A DNA stretch of 64,000 bases from Polyangiaceae bacterium (lineage in GTDB: Bacteria; Myxococcota_A; Polyangia; Polyangiales; Polyangiaceae): NCBI GenBank assembly GCA_013214025.1, contig JABSRN010000008.1, positions 1 through 64,000 of the forward strand. Reading direction: 5' to 3'. The notes under the pieces are model-generated. The model saw nothing but the letters and a program-made list of their open reading frames with translations. It was not told the DNA's origin and did no database searches. The translations under genes were made by a program, and so were the position numbers. How positions within the stretch are numbered: position 1 is the first letter of the stretch; every line of letters starts with the position of its first letter. Of the stretch, positions 32,958 through 40,801 are shown one piece after another.

Positions 32958-35238
32958 GGATGGCTCCTGGCCCGAAGACTGGGCCTAGGCTTTCTACCAT
33001 GGAACCTCAGATCTGGAGGAACTGCTATGGAGGAACGTTCAGACTCATGAGGGCGGATCTGGGAAATCGATTGGGATGGCGAGCCGCGGAATCGACGCCG
33101 AGATGAATGCTGCCAATTGAGCGTTGGCGAGCTGGCGGCTCTTTCTTCGGCAGCGATACGACCGCTGCGAGCAACCGGGAGAGTGGCGGTGAAGGTGGAA
33201 CCTTTTCCCACCTCCCCCTGGGCCGAAAGTTTTCCGGAGTGCGCGTCCACGATTCGACGAGCCGTGGCCATGCAGCGACACCGCTGCCTTTGACTTGGGA
33301 GTTCGTGACCAAGCGCCTGTAAGGGGCGAATATCGCGTCGGCGAATTCGTGGTCGATGCCGATACCATTGTCGGTTACCGTGAGCTGGCACGTTTCGCCG
33401 TCTTCGCATAACCCTCCCTCGACGGCGATGACTGGAGGTGCTTGGGCGCGGCGGTACTTGAGTGCGTTGCCCACCAAATTCTGGAGAAGTTGCCTGAGTA
33501 ACACTTCAATTCCTTCCATTGTCGGCAGCTCGCCGACTGTGATACTCGCGTCGCATTCATCGACGAATATAGAGAGAGCGGCCGACACGTCGTCCACTAC
33601 GTTGTTGAGGTCGACCGGGTGGAATGTGGAGCCCTTTTTGCCTGCCATCGCGTAGTCGAGTAGGCCATTCATGAGCCGTTGGATTCTTGTCGCGGAGTTT
33701 TAGAGTTTCTTCAACTTCATCCGGGCGTCGTCGCTGAGTTCGGCGCCGTCTTCTTCGATGAGCAGCTCCGTCCATAGGCGAATATGACGCACTGGGGCTT
33801 GCAAACCGTGAGAGACCGCGCGAGCAAACTCGAACAGCGCGGCATTGCTTCGCTTCAGTTCAGCCTTCTGTCGGTGCAACTGGAGGAACACGGACACTTT
33901 CGAAGATACGTTGGAGAGATCTAGAATGTCGTTAATGAGCGAGAGACAACTCTTGTCTGCTGCTGTGTACCGCTTCAGCCGTTTCCACTTAATTCGGTCT
34001 GAGGTTCCCTGTTCGGTTCTCGGCGAGGGCGCTGGACAGAATCAACATGCTGTTGAGCGGCGTGCGCAGCTCGTGTGACATATTGGACAGAAACTTGCTC
34101 TTGAAACGGTCGGCGCGCACGAGTTCTTGGGTTTGTGCAGTCAAGGTGGATTGGATATTCTTCAGCGCCAGCTTTTGTTGAGCGATATCGGCATTCCGCC
34201 GTTCCAAGTCGTCCGTCTGTTGCTGCAGTTCTAGATTGTAGCCCTGAAGTTCACGGCTACGGTTTTGGAGCTGTTCTTCGGAGCTTCGCAAGGCCTCGGC
34301 CCGTTGATTCGACGCGTGGTTGATGCTCTCGAGTTCCATTTGCTGTTGTTGAAATGCGCGAGCTTGTGCTCGGGATTCATTCAACAGCTCGCTCATATTC
34401 GCCAGACTGGCGACGTGGGCAGCATCGTCGGCGGATGGAGCGCCCGGTAGAACCAGGCGAATACTTTTAGGAAGAAGGGCTGTGCGCGAATGGCCGAGCA
34501 ATCGCTTCACGGATTCACTCGCCGATTGGACGATTCGTAGTGCGTGTATTGTGAGGGTCGGAGCCGGGCTGGCATGGGTGGCGGCTTGGCTGAACGCGGC
34601 CTGCTCTTCGCCGGTAACGCGAACACTCGTGGTGTAGCTCTCGACCACTAGCGCCGAATCCAGCTGAAGCAGGCGGTGCAACGCATCGATGGCGTCTGGA
34701 GAGGTCGGACTGGATGAGCCGGATCGACCCTGAGCTATGAGCCACTCTTGCATGTGGTTCAATCCCGGCAAATGAAACGTGACCGGCGCATGTTGTTGAG
34801 CCAGGGCGGCGCTGATTTGGTGGCGCGTGGCGAAAAAGCTGTCGGCGAGCCGCCCCGTTCTCAGCATGCTCCAGTATTCGGCCCCGAGCAGTTTCCGGAC
34901 CACCGAGCTGCTGGCGTCGCGGCTGAACGGGCCCCAGCTCGTGCTAGCGGGCCATGGGAGCCATTCTTTGCCTTCGCGGGGTCCAGCTCTTCGCCAATCT
35001 TCTGCAGCGCGGCCAGCCTGGCGTCATTCCAGCCGAACTTCGCGCGGAGACTTGCGTCAGAATCGGGAGAGAAGAGACCGTCAGCCATTTGGAATCGAGT
35101 GAAGGAGGCTCGAGGCGGACCCGGAGCCGTGTACTCAGGAGCAGCCGGACTGGAGCTTTGTTTAGCGGTCTTGACCGGAGTGGCGCTAGAATCCCTTAGG
35201 TCGGGGGGGCTCAGCACCTTCAGCTCAGAGGACCGCAT
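32954..35238 (-). pseudogene. Decayed multi-domain sensor histidine kinase (at least five lesions)
   Basis: Read on the minus strand, kinase pieces appear in order in shifting frames. A helical N-terminal segment (METRMR at 35238 or nearby) changes frame between about 34990 and 34903. The next frame runs through a sensor-like region and coiled coil to His[14 protein letters not shown], then meets TAA at 33989-33991. A frameshift near 33940-33955 leads to LINDILDLS and then KVSVFLQLHRQ, the usual end of a receiver domain. A second H-box AVSHGLQAPVRHI follows, then TAA at 33700-33702, then the HATPase part (NLVGNALKYR, DNGIGID). A last frameshift near 33266-33283 separates KGSGV from ATARRIVDAHSGKL. 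The first HATPase and most of a receiver are missing, suggesting an internal deletion. The N-terminal domain may be protoglobin- or RsbR-like; uncertain. Confidence 0.85.
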
Positions 35239-35240
35239 CC

Positions 35241-35885
35241 GTGTCTCCAAATAACGCTAACCCCTCCGCTGACTTGGCGGTGGGCACTAAGAACTCTGGT
35301 CCTCTCGACGAGCAGCAGCTGCAGCTCATCGAGCGTGCCAGGATGGAGCAGCGTGGATTCCGGCGCGCGACTGGCTTGGCGCAGTTCAATGTGTGGATGT
35401 TGGTGGTAGGGGCTTTCCTGATCTTGATATCCAGTTTGAATTTGTCTGGCGCGGTCGCAGCGTTTGCGGTGGCGGGCGCGGCGTGGAACGAGGAACGAGG
35501 TAGACTCGCCCTCGCCCGGCTTGAGGTACGGGGTGCGCGCATTCTCTGTCAGAATCAGTTGATCGTTCTCGGCGCCGTGGTGCTGTATTGTTTGGTCAGT
35601 CTAGTCAGTCTCGCCACGGGGCCGGACCCGTACCAGGAGCTCATGGCGAAGGCGCCGGCGCTCGCATTCGAGTTGGAGCAAAGCCCTGGGGCTACAGCCA
35701 TGGCGAGTCCCATCGGCGAGCTCGCTCGTACTCTTGGAATAGTGATGTACGGTAGCGTCCTCGTCGTCAGCGTGCTGGTCCAAGGTTTATCGGCTCGGTA
35801 TTATCGGGACACCGCGCGCCGTGTGAAGCGCTTCCACGAAACCACTCCCGTGTGGGTTGTTGAGGTATTGCTCCGGGGCGCTTAG
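35241..35885 (+). CDS. Membrane protein of unknown function
   Basis: 214 residues. GTG start with AGAGGA 9 bases upstream. A soluble N-terminus of about 45 residues is followed by a hydrophobic hairpin (about 50-80), a short loop with Glu/Arg, another helix at about 105-128, a periplasmic or cytoplasmic loop, and a final helix near 165-185. The C-terminus is basic and ends with HETTPVWVVEVLLRGA. No family recognised. It is divergent from the dead kinase gene with almost no gap. Confidence 0.6.
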   Translation: MSPNNANPSADLAVGTKNSGPLDEQQLQLIERARMEQRGFRRATGLAQFNVWMLVVGAFLILISSLNLSGAVAAFAVAGAAWNEERGRLALARLEVRGARILCQNQLIVLGAVVLYCLVSLVSLATGPDPYQELMAKAPALAFELEQSPGATAMASPIGELARTLGIVMYGSVLVVSVLVQGLSARYYRDTARRVKRFHETTPVWVVEVLLRGA

Positions 35886-35998
35886 TATTCTGACCGCGCC
35901 TGATGGAGCGACGCCAGCGCTGGCGGTCTGGTCCTTAGCAATACGGTAACCAGGCCTCTGCGCTCGAGCTGCGGGCTGACGGGCTACGTGCTGACGGG

Positions 35999-36208
35999 CT
36001 ACGCGCTGACGAACAGCGGCAGCGAGAGGCTGCGGCGCTCGGCGCTCGCCGACTCATCTACGATAACCTCGCTCACTGTGCGAGCACAGCCACCGCAGTC
36101 GGTGCCAGCTCCGCAGGCACTGGCGATGCTTCGACGAGAATCGCATCCGGCCCGAACGTGGGCGCGGATTGTCTTGTCGGAGATGGCTCGGCAGTGGCAG
36201 ACGATCAT
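35999..36208 (-). CDS. bfd: Bacterioferritin-associated ferredoxin (BFD-like [2Fe-2S])
   Basis: 69 residues from ATG 36208 (MIVCHCRAISD), with AGGAA upstream. The four cluster ligands are Cys4 and Cys6 (CHC) and Cys38 and Cys41 (CGGC), with the spacing of the BFD family. Two additional cysteines (22 and 32) and a Ser/Glu tail are not usual. BFD docks on bacterioferritin and passes electrons to the heme so that stored Fe(III) is released as Fe(II). The gene is divergent from bfr, and the 316 bases between them (36209-36524) carry Fur-box-like palindromes, which supports iron-dependent control. Confidence 0.88.
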   Translation of the reverse strand: MIVCHCRAISDKTIRAHVRAGCDSRRSIASACGAGTDCGGCARTVSEVIVDESASAERRSLSLPLFVSA

Positions 36209-36239
36209 GATGCTGTTCCTATCTCCCATACCATATATT

Positions 36240-36270
36240 ATTGAAAGTGACTTTCAATGTCATTTTCAAT
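36240..36270. promoter_or_regulatory. Two overlapping Fur-box-like palindromes upstream of bfd
   Basis: ATTGAAAGTGACTTTCAAT at 36240-36258 is a perfect 9-1-9 palindrome. It overlaps TTTCAATGTCATTTTCAAT at 36252-36270, which reads ATTGAAAATGACATTGAAA on the other strand. Both are 19 bp, offset by 12, AT-rich islands in GC-rich DNA, and resemble Fur sites. They lie 31-62 bases upstream of the bfd start. Confidence 0.75.
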
Positions 36271-36442
36271 AAGACTGACGGGTATGACTATTGTCGTTTG
36301 ATTACAGACTGTTACGAATGTCTCTCCCGTGACATAGTGCATCGGCCGCTTGGGCGGAGCGAGAGCCGTTGCTTTCGGGCGATTTCGGGGGGGACTGGGT
36401 CGCCGGGCGGCTGTCCAGAGGACGCTCAGAACAAGAATTGTT

Positions 36443-36461
36443 GAAAACGACAATCATTTTC
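36443..36461. promoter_or_regulatory. Fur-box-like site upstream of bfr
   Basis: GAAAACGACAATCATTTTC matches the 19-bp E. coli Fur consensus at 15 of 19 positions by direct comparison. It lies 63 bases before the bfr ATG. Confidence 0.75.
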
Positions 36462-36524
36462 GGAAGTTTCGGTTGAGCTAATGGTGGGCGAAGCTAGCAT
36501 CAGACTAGATAGGGAGAGGCGATC

Positions 36525-36995
36525 ATGAAGGGCGATGCAGATCTGATTCGGACACTTAACGAAGTCCTCACTGCGGAACTGACGGCGATTAACCAGTATT
36601 TCATTCACCACAAGATGTGTGAGGACTGGGGCTACGCGCGGTTGAGCAGCAAGAAGCGGGAAGAGTCCATCGAGGAGATGAAGCATGCGGATGCCATCAT
36701 CGAACGGATTCTGTTCCTCGATGGCGTGCCGAACATGCAGCGAATGTCGCCTGTGAAGGTAGGCGAGACGCCCATCGAGCAGCACCGCTTGGACCTCGCA
36801 GTTGAGCTGGACGCGGTGAAGCGCCTCAACGACGCGGTCGCGTTGGCCGCGGCCAAATCCGACAACGGCACAAGAGATCTCTTCGAGAAGATTTTGAAGG
36901 ATGAAGAAGAGAGTGTTGATTGGCACGAGGCCCAGTTGTTCCTGGTTGAACAACTTGGCGAGTCCGCGTATCTGGCCGAGCAAATCCACGGTTAA
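36525..36995 (+). CDS. bfr: Bacterioferritin, with one ferroxidase ligand replaced
   Basis: 156 residues, the family's normal length, aligning without gaps to E. coli Bfr through the fourth helix. The start MKGDADLI is conserved, and GGGAGAGG upstream is a strong ribosome site. Heme-binding Met52 and ferroxidase ligands Glu18, Glu51, His54, Glu94 and Glu127 are present. The sixth ligand, His130 in E. coli Bfr, is Ser130 here (DEEESVDW instead of DEEGHIDW). The protein should still form the 24-subunit iron-storage shell and bind heme, but the di-iron site may be altered. Control by Fur is likely from the site upstream. Confidence 0.93.
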   Translation: MKGDADLIRTLNEVLTAELTAINQYFIHHKMCEDWGYARLSSKKREESIEEMKHADAIIERILFLDGVPNMQRMSPVKVGETPIEQHRLDLAVELDAVKRLNDAVALAAAKSDNGTRDLFEKILKDEEESVDWHEAQLFLVEQLGESAYLAEQIHG

Positions 36996-37010
36996 CTGGG
37001 GCGGGCGCGA

Positions 37011-37038
37011 AGCCCTATCCGACCGATAGTTTAGGGCT
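37011..37038. terminator. Hairpin between convergent bfr and ald
   Basis: AGCCCTA and TAGGGCT pair around an inner TATC/GATA in the 50-base space between the two stop codons. It could end transcription from either side. No long T-run is present. Confidence 0.4.
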
Positions 37039-37045
37039 AGTAGGA

Positions 37046-38140
37046 TCAGCCGTGGGGCAGATCTGGGAAGGCTGCCGCCACGTCGCGGTTTATGAGCTGG
37101 TGATGACGTGTGTTCAGCGCGGCAGCGTGGCCTGGGCTGATCTTGATAAACGCATCGAGCCCACTGGCTGCCAGTCGTCGCACGTACGGCAGGGTTGCAT
37201 TGCATAGGGCGTGGGTGCTCGTTCGACCGACCGCTCCTGGCATGTTGGCGACGCAATAATGCAGGACGTCGTCCTGAACGAACACCGGATCGCTGTGAGT
37301 GGTAGGCCGCGAGTGCTCTGAGCAGCCCCCTTGGTCGATGCAGACATCCACCAATACGCTACCGGGCTTCATCTTCATGATCTGTTGAGCTCCGAGTAGT
37401 TTGGGGGCCTCTCTGCCAGGCAATAACACAGCTCCAATGACCAAATCAGCTTGGCTGATGTGTAGATCGAGAGCATGGGGGTCGGAGAACACGGTCGTAA
37501 CATTGGGGGGAAGCTGCTGGGAGAGCGTGCGAAGCGTGACGAGATCGATGTCCATGATGACCACTTCCGCGCCTATGCCTGCAGCGATCATCGCGGCGTT
37601 GCTTCCCACAACGCCTCCGCCGAGCACCACCACTCGGCCTCTCTCCACACCGGCCACACCGGCCAGTAGGATGCCTCGGCCTCCTCGGGGCTGCTCGAGA
37701 TACGTGGCTCCCGCCTGGATGGACATGCGCCCGGCGATTTCGCTCATGGGCGTGAGCAGCGGCAGGGTTCCGGCTGCGTCACGCAATGTTTCGTAGGCGA
37801 TGGCAGTGAACCCAGAATTCAAGCAGCTTTCGGTCAGGGCCAACGAACCGGCGAAGTGAAAGTAGCCAAATACGATTTGTTCGGGGCTCAAGAGCTGAAT
37901 CTCGTCTTCTTGAGGCTCTTTGACTTTTACGATTAGCTCGGCGCGTTCAAATAGGGCGTTCCGATTGACGATAGTGGCGCCCACGGATTCGTAAGCCTCG
38001 TCCGAAAAGCCACTGCCGATCCCCGCGCCGCGTTCGACTAGCACGTAGTGGCCATCTCGCCCCAACATGTCGGCTCCTACGGGGCGCAGGGCTATCCGGT
38101 ACTCGTCGGGTTTCGTTTCTTTGGGGACGCCCACGATCAT
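37046..38140 (-). CDS. ald: Alanine dehydrogenase
   Basis: 364 residues from ATG 38140; a longer frame to 38260 gives an unconserved 40-residue leader that overlaps the next gene. N-terminal MIVGVPKETKPDEYRIAL and GAGIGSGFSDEAY are family hallmarks. Lys74-type KVKEP, His96-type FGYFHFAGS, the NAD-binding VVVLGGGVVGSNA, and the late NMPGAVGRTST are all present, so substrate and cofactor sites look intact. It catalyses reversible NAD-dependent deamination of L-alanine to pyruvate and ammonium. It lies downstream of the reductase-dioxygenase fusion on the same strand (65-base gap), suggesting shared use in amino acid breakdown. Confidence 0.93.
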   Translation of the reverse strand: MIVGVPKETKPDEYRIALRPVGADMLGRDGHYVLVERGAGIGSGFSDEAYESVGATIVNRNALFERAELIVKVKEPQEDEIQLLSPEQIVFGYFHFAGSLALTESCLNSGFTAIAYETLRDAAGTLPLLTPMSEIAGRMSIQAGATYLEQPRGGRGILLAGVAGVERGRVVVLGGGVVGSNAAMIAAGIGAEVVIMDIDLVTLRTLSQQLPPNVTTVFSDPHALDLHISQADLVIGAVLLPGREAPKLLGAQQIMKMKPGSVLVDVCIDQGGCSEHSRPTTHSDPVFVQDDVLHYCVANMPGAVGRTSTHALCNATLPYVRRLAASGLDAFIKISPGHAAALNTRHHQLINRDVAAAFPDLPHG

Positions 38141-38205
38141 GGTGACCGTTAAGCGTAGGCTGTTTCCAGGATTCGTCCAGCGCGGGAGGGCGCGCTCCGT
38201 GTTCG

Positions 38206-40647
38206 TTATGGGGCGTTGGGGTCGAATCTTGCGGGGAAGCCCGCTCTGCGTTTGAGCCACCCGGAGTCTCGGTTCTCCGCCCGCCGGGCCCAGTCGGATT
38301 GGGCAAATGGCAAGCTCGACTCAAACTGGTAGAAACACTGCGATTGGGACGAAATGTTCTTGGTGGCGTCGGATTTTTCGTCGGTCGCGCCAATGGCTTG
38401 AGCGTAACTTTCGGGACTCGGTCCGTGCGCGGTCATGGCCGGGGAGAGCCAGGGTGCGGCGGCTGTGTCTTGCCCCGCTCTCAGGATGATCCCGTTGTAT
38501 TCAGTCGCCGCGTTCCGGTGGAAGTATGGCAATCGAAGAGTGTGCTCGGTGTTCTCCCTACGGGTTGGGAACACCACCAAGGCTCCGATCGCCGTGCCAT
38601 CGAGGCGACGACAGGTTAACAGAGTGTAAATGGAAGGGTCTGGGTGATCGAAACTGACGTTACTGACCGGGCAAAAATTATCCAGCGCGTATTTGTAGGG
38701 GCAAAGGTTGCCGTGCCACGCGACGACGTCGAAGGGGGAATGCGCCTGTGTCGATTCAAATAGTTGACCGCCATACTTGGTGACGATTTGGTAGCGGGGG
38801 CATACGCGATCTTCGAACTGGGCCACCGGCGCTTCGAAGTGACGTTCGTCCGCCAGCCCGTTGCTACCCATAGGGCCTCTGTCCGGGAGCCGGAAGGAAG
38901 TCTGGAAGATTTCAAAAATTGAGCCGAAAGCGGCCGCCGCGATCAGTTCGACGCGGATTCGGATGCCTCGCGGGATCAGGCAAATTTCCCCTGGGGACAG
39001 GGAGAAGCTGCCCATCTCCGTATGAATGGTCATGGCTCCCAGTTCGGGGACAATGAGTAACTCGCCATCGGCACTGGTGAAGGCGCGGTCCGTCATGCTG
39101 GTGTTCGCAGCAAAGCGATGAATCGCGTAGCCTGGGCTGCTACCATTGGTGCCGTGCCCGCCCATGGTGACGAGGCCATCCACAAAGTCGGCTGACGTTG
39201 ATAGCGGTAGGTTCTTCCACCGGACAAGACTCGGATCGACCTTCCGTCCTCCCGACGCCATACCCGCGTGTTGCAGGCGTATGAATTCCGCGGCGTTTAC
39301 GCTCGGGCGAATGCGATAGAGCCAGCTTCTTTTGCTGGACTGCCGGGGAGCGCTGAATGCGGTTGTGTTGATTTGCTCGGTGTATAAGCCGAAAGGCACA
39401 TGCCGAGGATTATTTTGATCGCGTGGCAATGCGCCCACGATGGCTTCGGATTCGTGATGGGCGCCAAAGCCTCTTAGGGTCTTCTCCGGCAGAACCATGT
39501 TGGGCGTGGCGGGAGGGCGGGGGAAACTGGAAATCGCAGAGCTGTCGTTGGGGGGCAACACGCTATGGGAGCGGCTGGACGCGTCGGCGGGTCGTCGCCC
39601 GTGAAACGCGGCAATCAATAATTCGCTCAGGTTGTCAGGGTCGACGACTCGCGGGCTAGGGATTTTCGTCTGAAGTGCCAGCTGGACCACTCGTTCCAAA
39701 TCATCGGGTCGCAGACCCAGCGATCTCAGATCCGTGGGGGCATGCACCGATTCCGCGAGATCGAATAGACAGGCGGCAGGATCGTCAACACCGAGGGCGC
39801 GTCCAATCGCCTCGGTTGCATCCGGCGCGGCGTCTCGGAAAAAGTCCACCACATAGGGGAGGACGACTGTATGAGTCTGCGAATGTGGGGTGCCAAAACT
39901 TCCGCCTAGTACGTGGCAGAGTCGGTGGTGGAGGCCCAACACGGTCGTACTCAGACATGAGCCCGCCAAACAGGCCCCGAACAGCGCCAGTTCCCGAACA
40001 TGCAATTCAGATGTACGCTCCGGTAGCTGGGAAATACTGGAGCTGAGGACGGCGATGGCCTCCTCCGCGATCAGCGGAGTGATGGGATCGCGTTGACTCC
40101 CATAGAGGGCGCTCACCGCGTGGGCAGTCGCGTTGAAGAGGCTTGAGATGCTGGCCGCCAGCGGCAGTTCCAGCGTGAGTTCGGGATCGTATATCACCAG
40201 CGAGGGTCGGACTCGTTCGTCTCGCCCGGTCTGTTTGCGCCCGTCGTCAGAAATCCCGTACACCGCCGTCATTTCTGAGCCGGCGTAGGTGGTGGGGATA
40301 GCTACGAACTGCAGGTCTCGAGTGAGAGCTATCGCTTTGCCGAGACCGGTGGCTGAGCCGCCGCCAATGGTGACGATACAGTCGGCGTCCACACGCTGGA
40401 CTTCCTTACGCCCCGCTTCAACGGCGCTTCTGGGCACATGTTCCCGGGCGATGTCCAGCAAGCCCACGCAGACCGTCCCCAGCTGGGCGACGACCTTAGA
40501 CGCCATTTCTTGCCGACCCGGTGTAGTGACTACGACCACACGGGTTGCCTTGAGCCTCGCCAGATGGTTATTCAAGTGTGCCAGCGCTCCGCTTCCGAAT
40601 ACGACACGGCTCGGAAGTGAAGACGTCTCAAACTGCTGGCTAGCCAT
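38206..40647 (-). CDS. Fusion: maleylacetate reductase domain plus homogentisate 1,2-dioxygenase domain
   Basis: 813 residues from ATG 40647 (GGTGGAG just upstream). Residues 1-355 match maleylacetate reductase of the iron-ADH superfamily: NAD site GGGSATGLGKAIAL (95-108), PTTYAGSEMT (118-127) and metal/active-site region LHHRLCHVLGG (239-249) with THTVVLPYV. A 35-residue Ser/Pro linker follows. Residues 390-790 match homogentisate 1,2-dioxygenase: GFGAHHESEAIVGALP, PFGLYTEQINTTAFSAPR, FDHPDPSIYTLLT (666-678) and iron ligands His710 (FHRN), Glu716 and His741 (AHGP). A His six positions before the last ligand in known enzymes (human LH-xxxxx-H) is Ser here. Both halves look catalytically complete otherwise. 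The joint reaction is inferred: ring opening followed by reduction of the maleyl double bond. Confidence 0.85.
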   Translation of the reverse strand: MASQQFETSSLPSRVVFGSGALAHLNNHLARLKATRVVVVTTPGRQEMASKVVAQLGTVCVGLLDIAREHVPRSAVEAGRKEVQRVDADCIVTIGGGSATGLGKAIALTRDLQFVAIPTTYAGSEMTAVYGISDDGRKQTGRDERVRPSLVIYDPELTLELPLAASISSLFNATAHAVSALYGSQRDPITPLIAEEAIAVLSSSISQLPERTSELHVRELALFGACLAGSCLSTTVLGLHHRLCHVLGGSFGTPHSQTHTVVLPYVVDFFRDAAPDATEAIGRALGVDDPAACLFDLAESVHAPTDLRSLGLRPDDLERVVQLALQTKIPSPRVVDPDNLSELLIAAFHGRRPADASSRSHSVLPPNDSSAISSFPRPPATPNMVLPEKTLRGFGAHHESEAIVGALPRDQNNPRHVPFGLYTEQINTTAFSAPRQSSKRSWLYRIRPSVNAAEFIRLQHAGMASGGRKVDPSLVRWKNLPLSTSADFVDGLVTMGGHGTNGSSPGYAIHRFAANTSMTDRAFTSADGELLIVPELGAMTIHTEMGSFSLSPGEICLIPRGIRIRVELIAAAAFGSIFEIFQTSFRLPDRGPMGSNGLADERHFEAPVAQFEDRVCPRYQIVTKYGGQLFESTQAHSPFDVVAWHGNLCPYKYALDNFCPVSNVSFDHPDPSIYTLLTCRRLDGTAIGALVVFPTRRENTEHTLRLPYFHRNAATEYNGIILRAGQDTAAAPWLSPAMTAHGPSPESYAQAIGATDEKSDATKNISSQSQCFYQFESSLPFAQSDWARRAENRDSGWLKRRAGFPARFDPNAP

Positions 40648-40801
40648 TGGCTCCACCAGCTTTCCACGATTGCTGCCCGAGCAAAAGAGCTTGTGGGGCG
40701 GGCCCGCTTCGGCGTGTTCTCTCACCTATGTGAGCGGCAACGGACAGTTCCGTATGGAAGGTGTCGGTTCTTCCCGGTTCTGCCGCTGTTTGCGCTAGAA
40801 T

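Noticed and set aside
36238-36453. Minus-strand frame in the bfd/bfr gap
   Set aside because: It would run through the Fur-box-like operators and has a Pro/Arg-rich composition without a recognised family.
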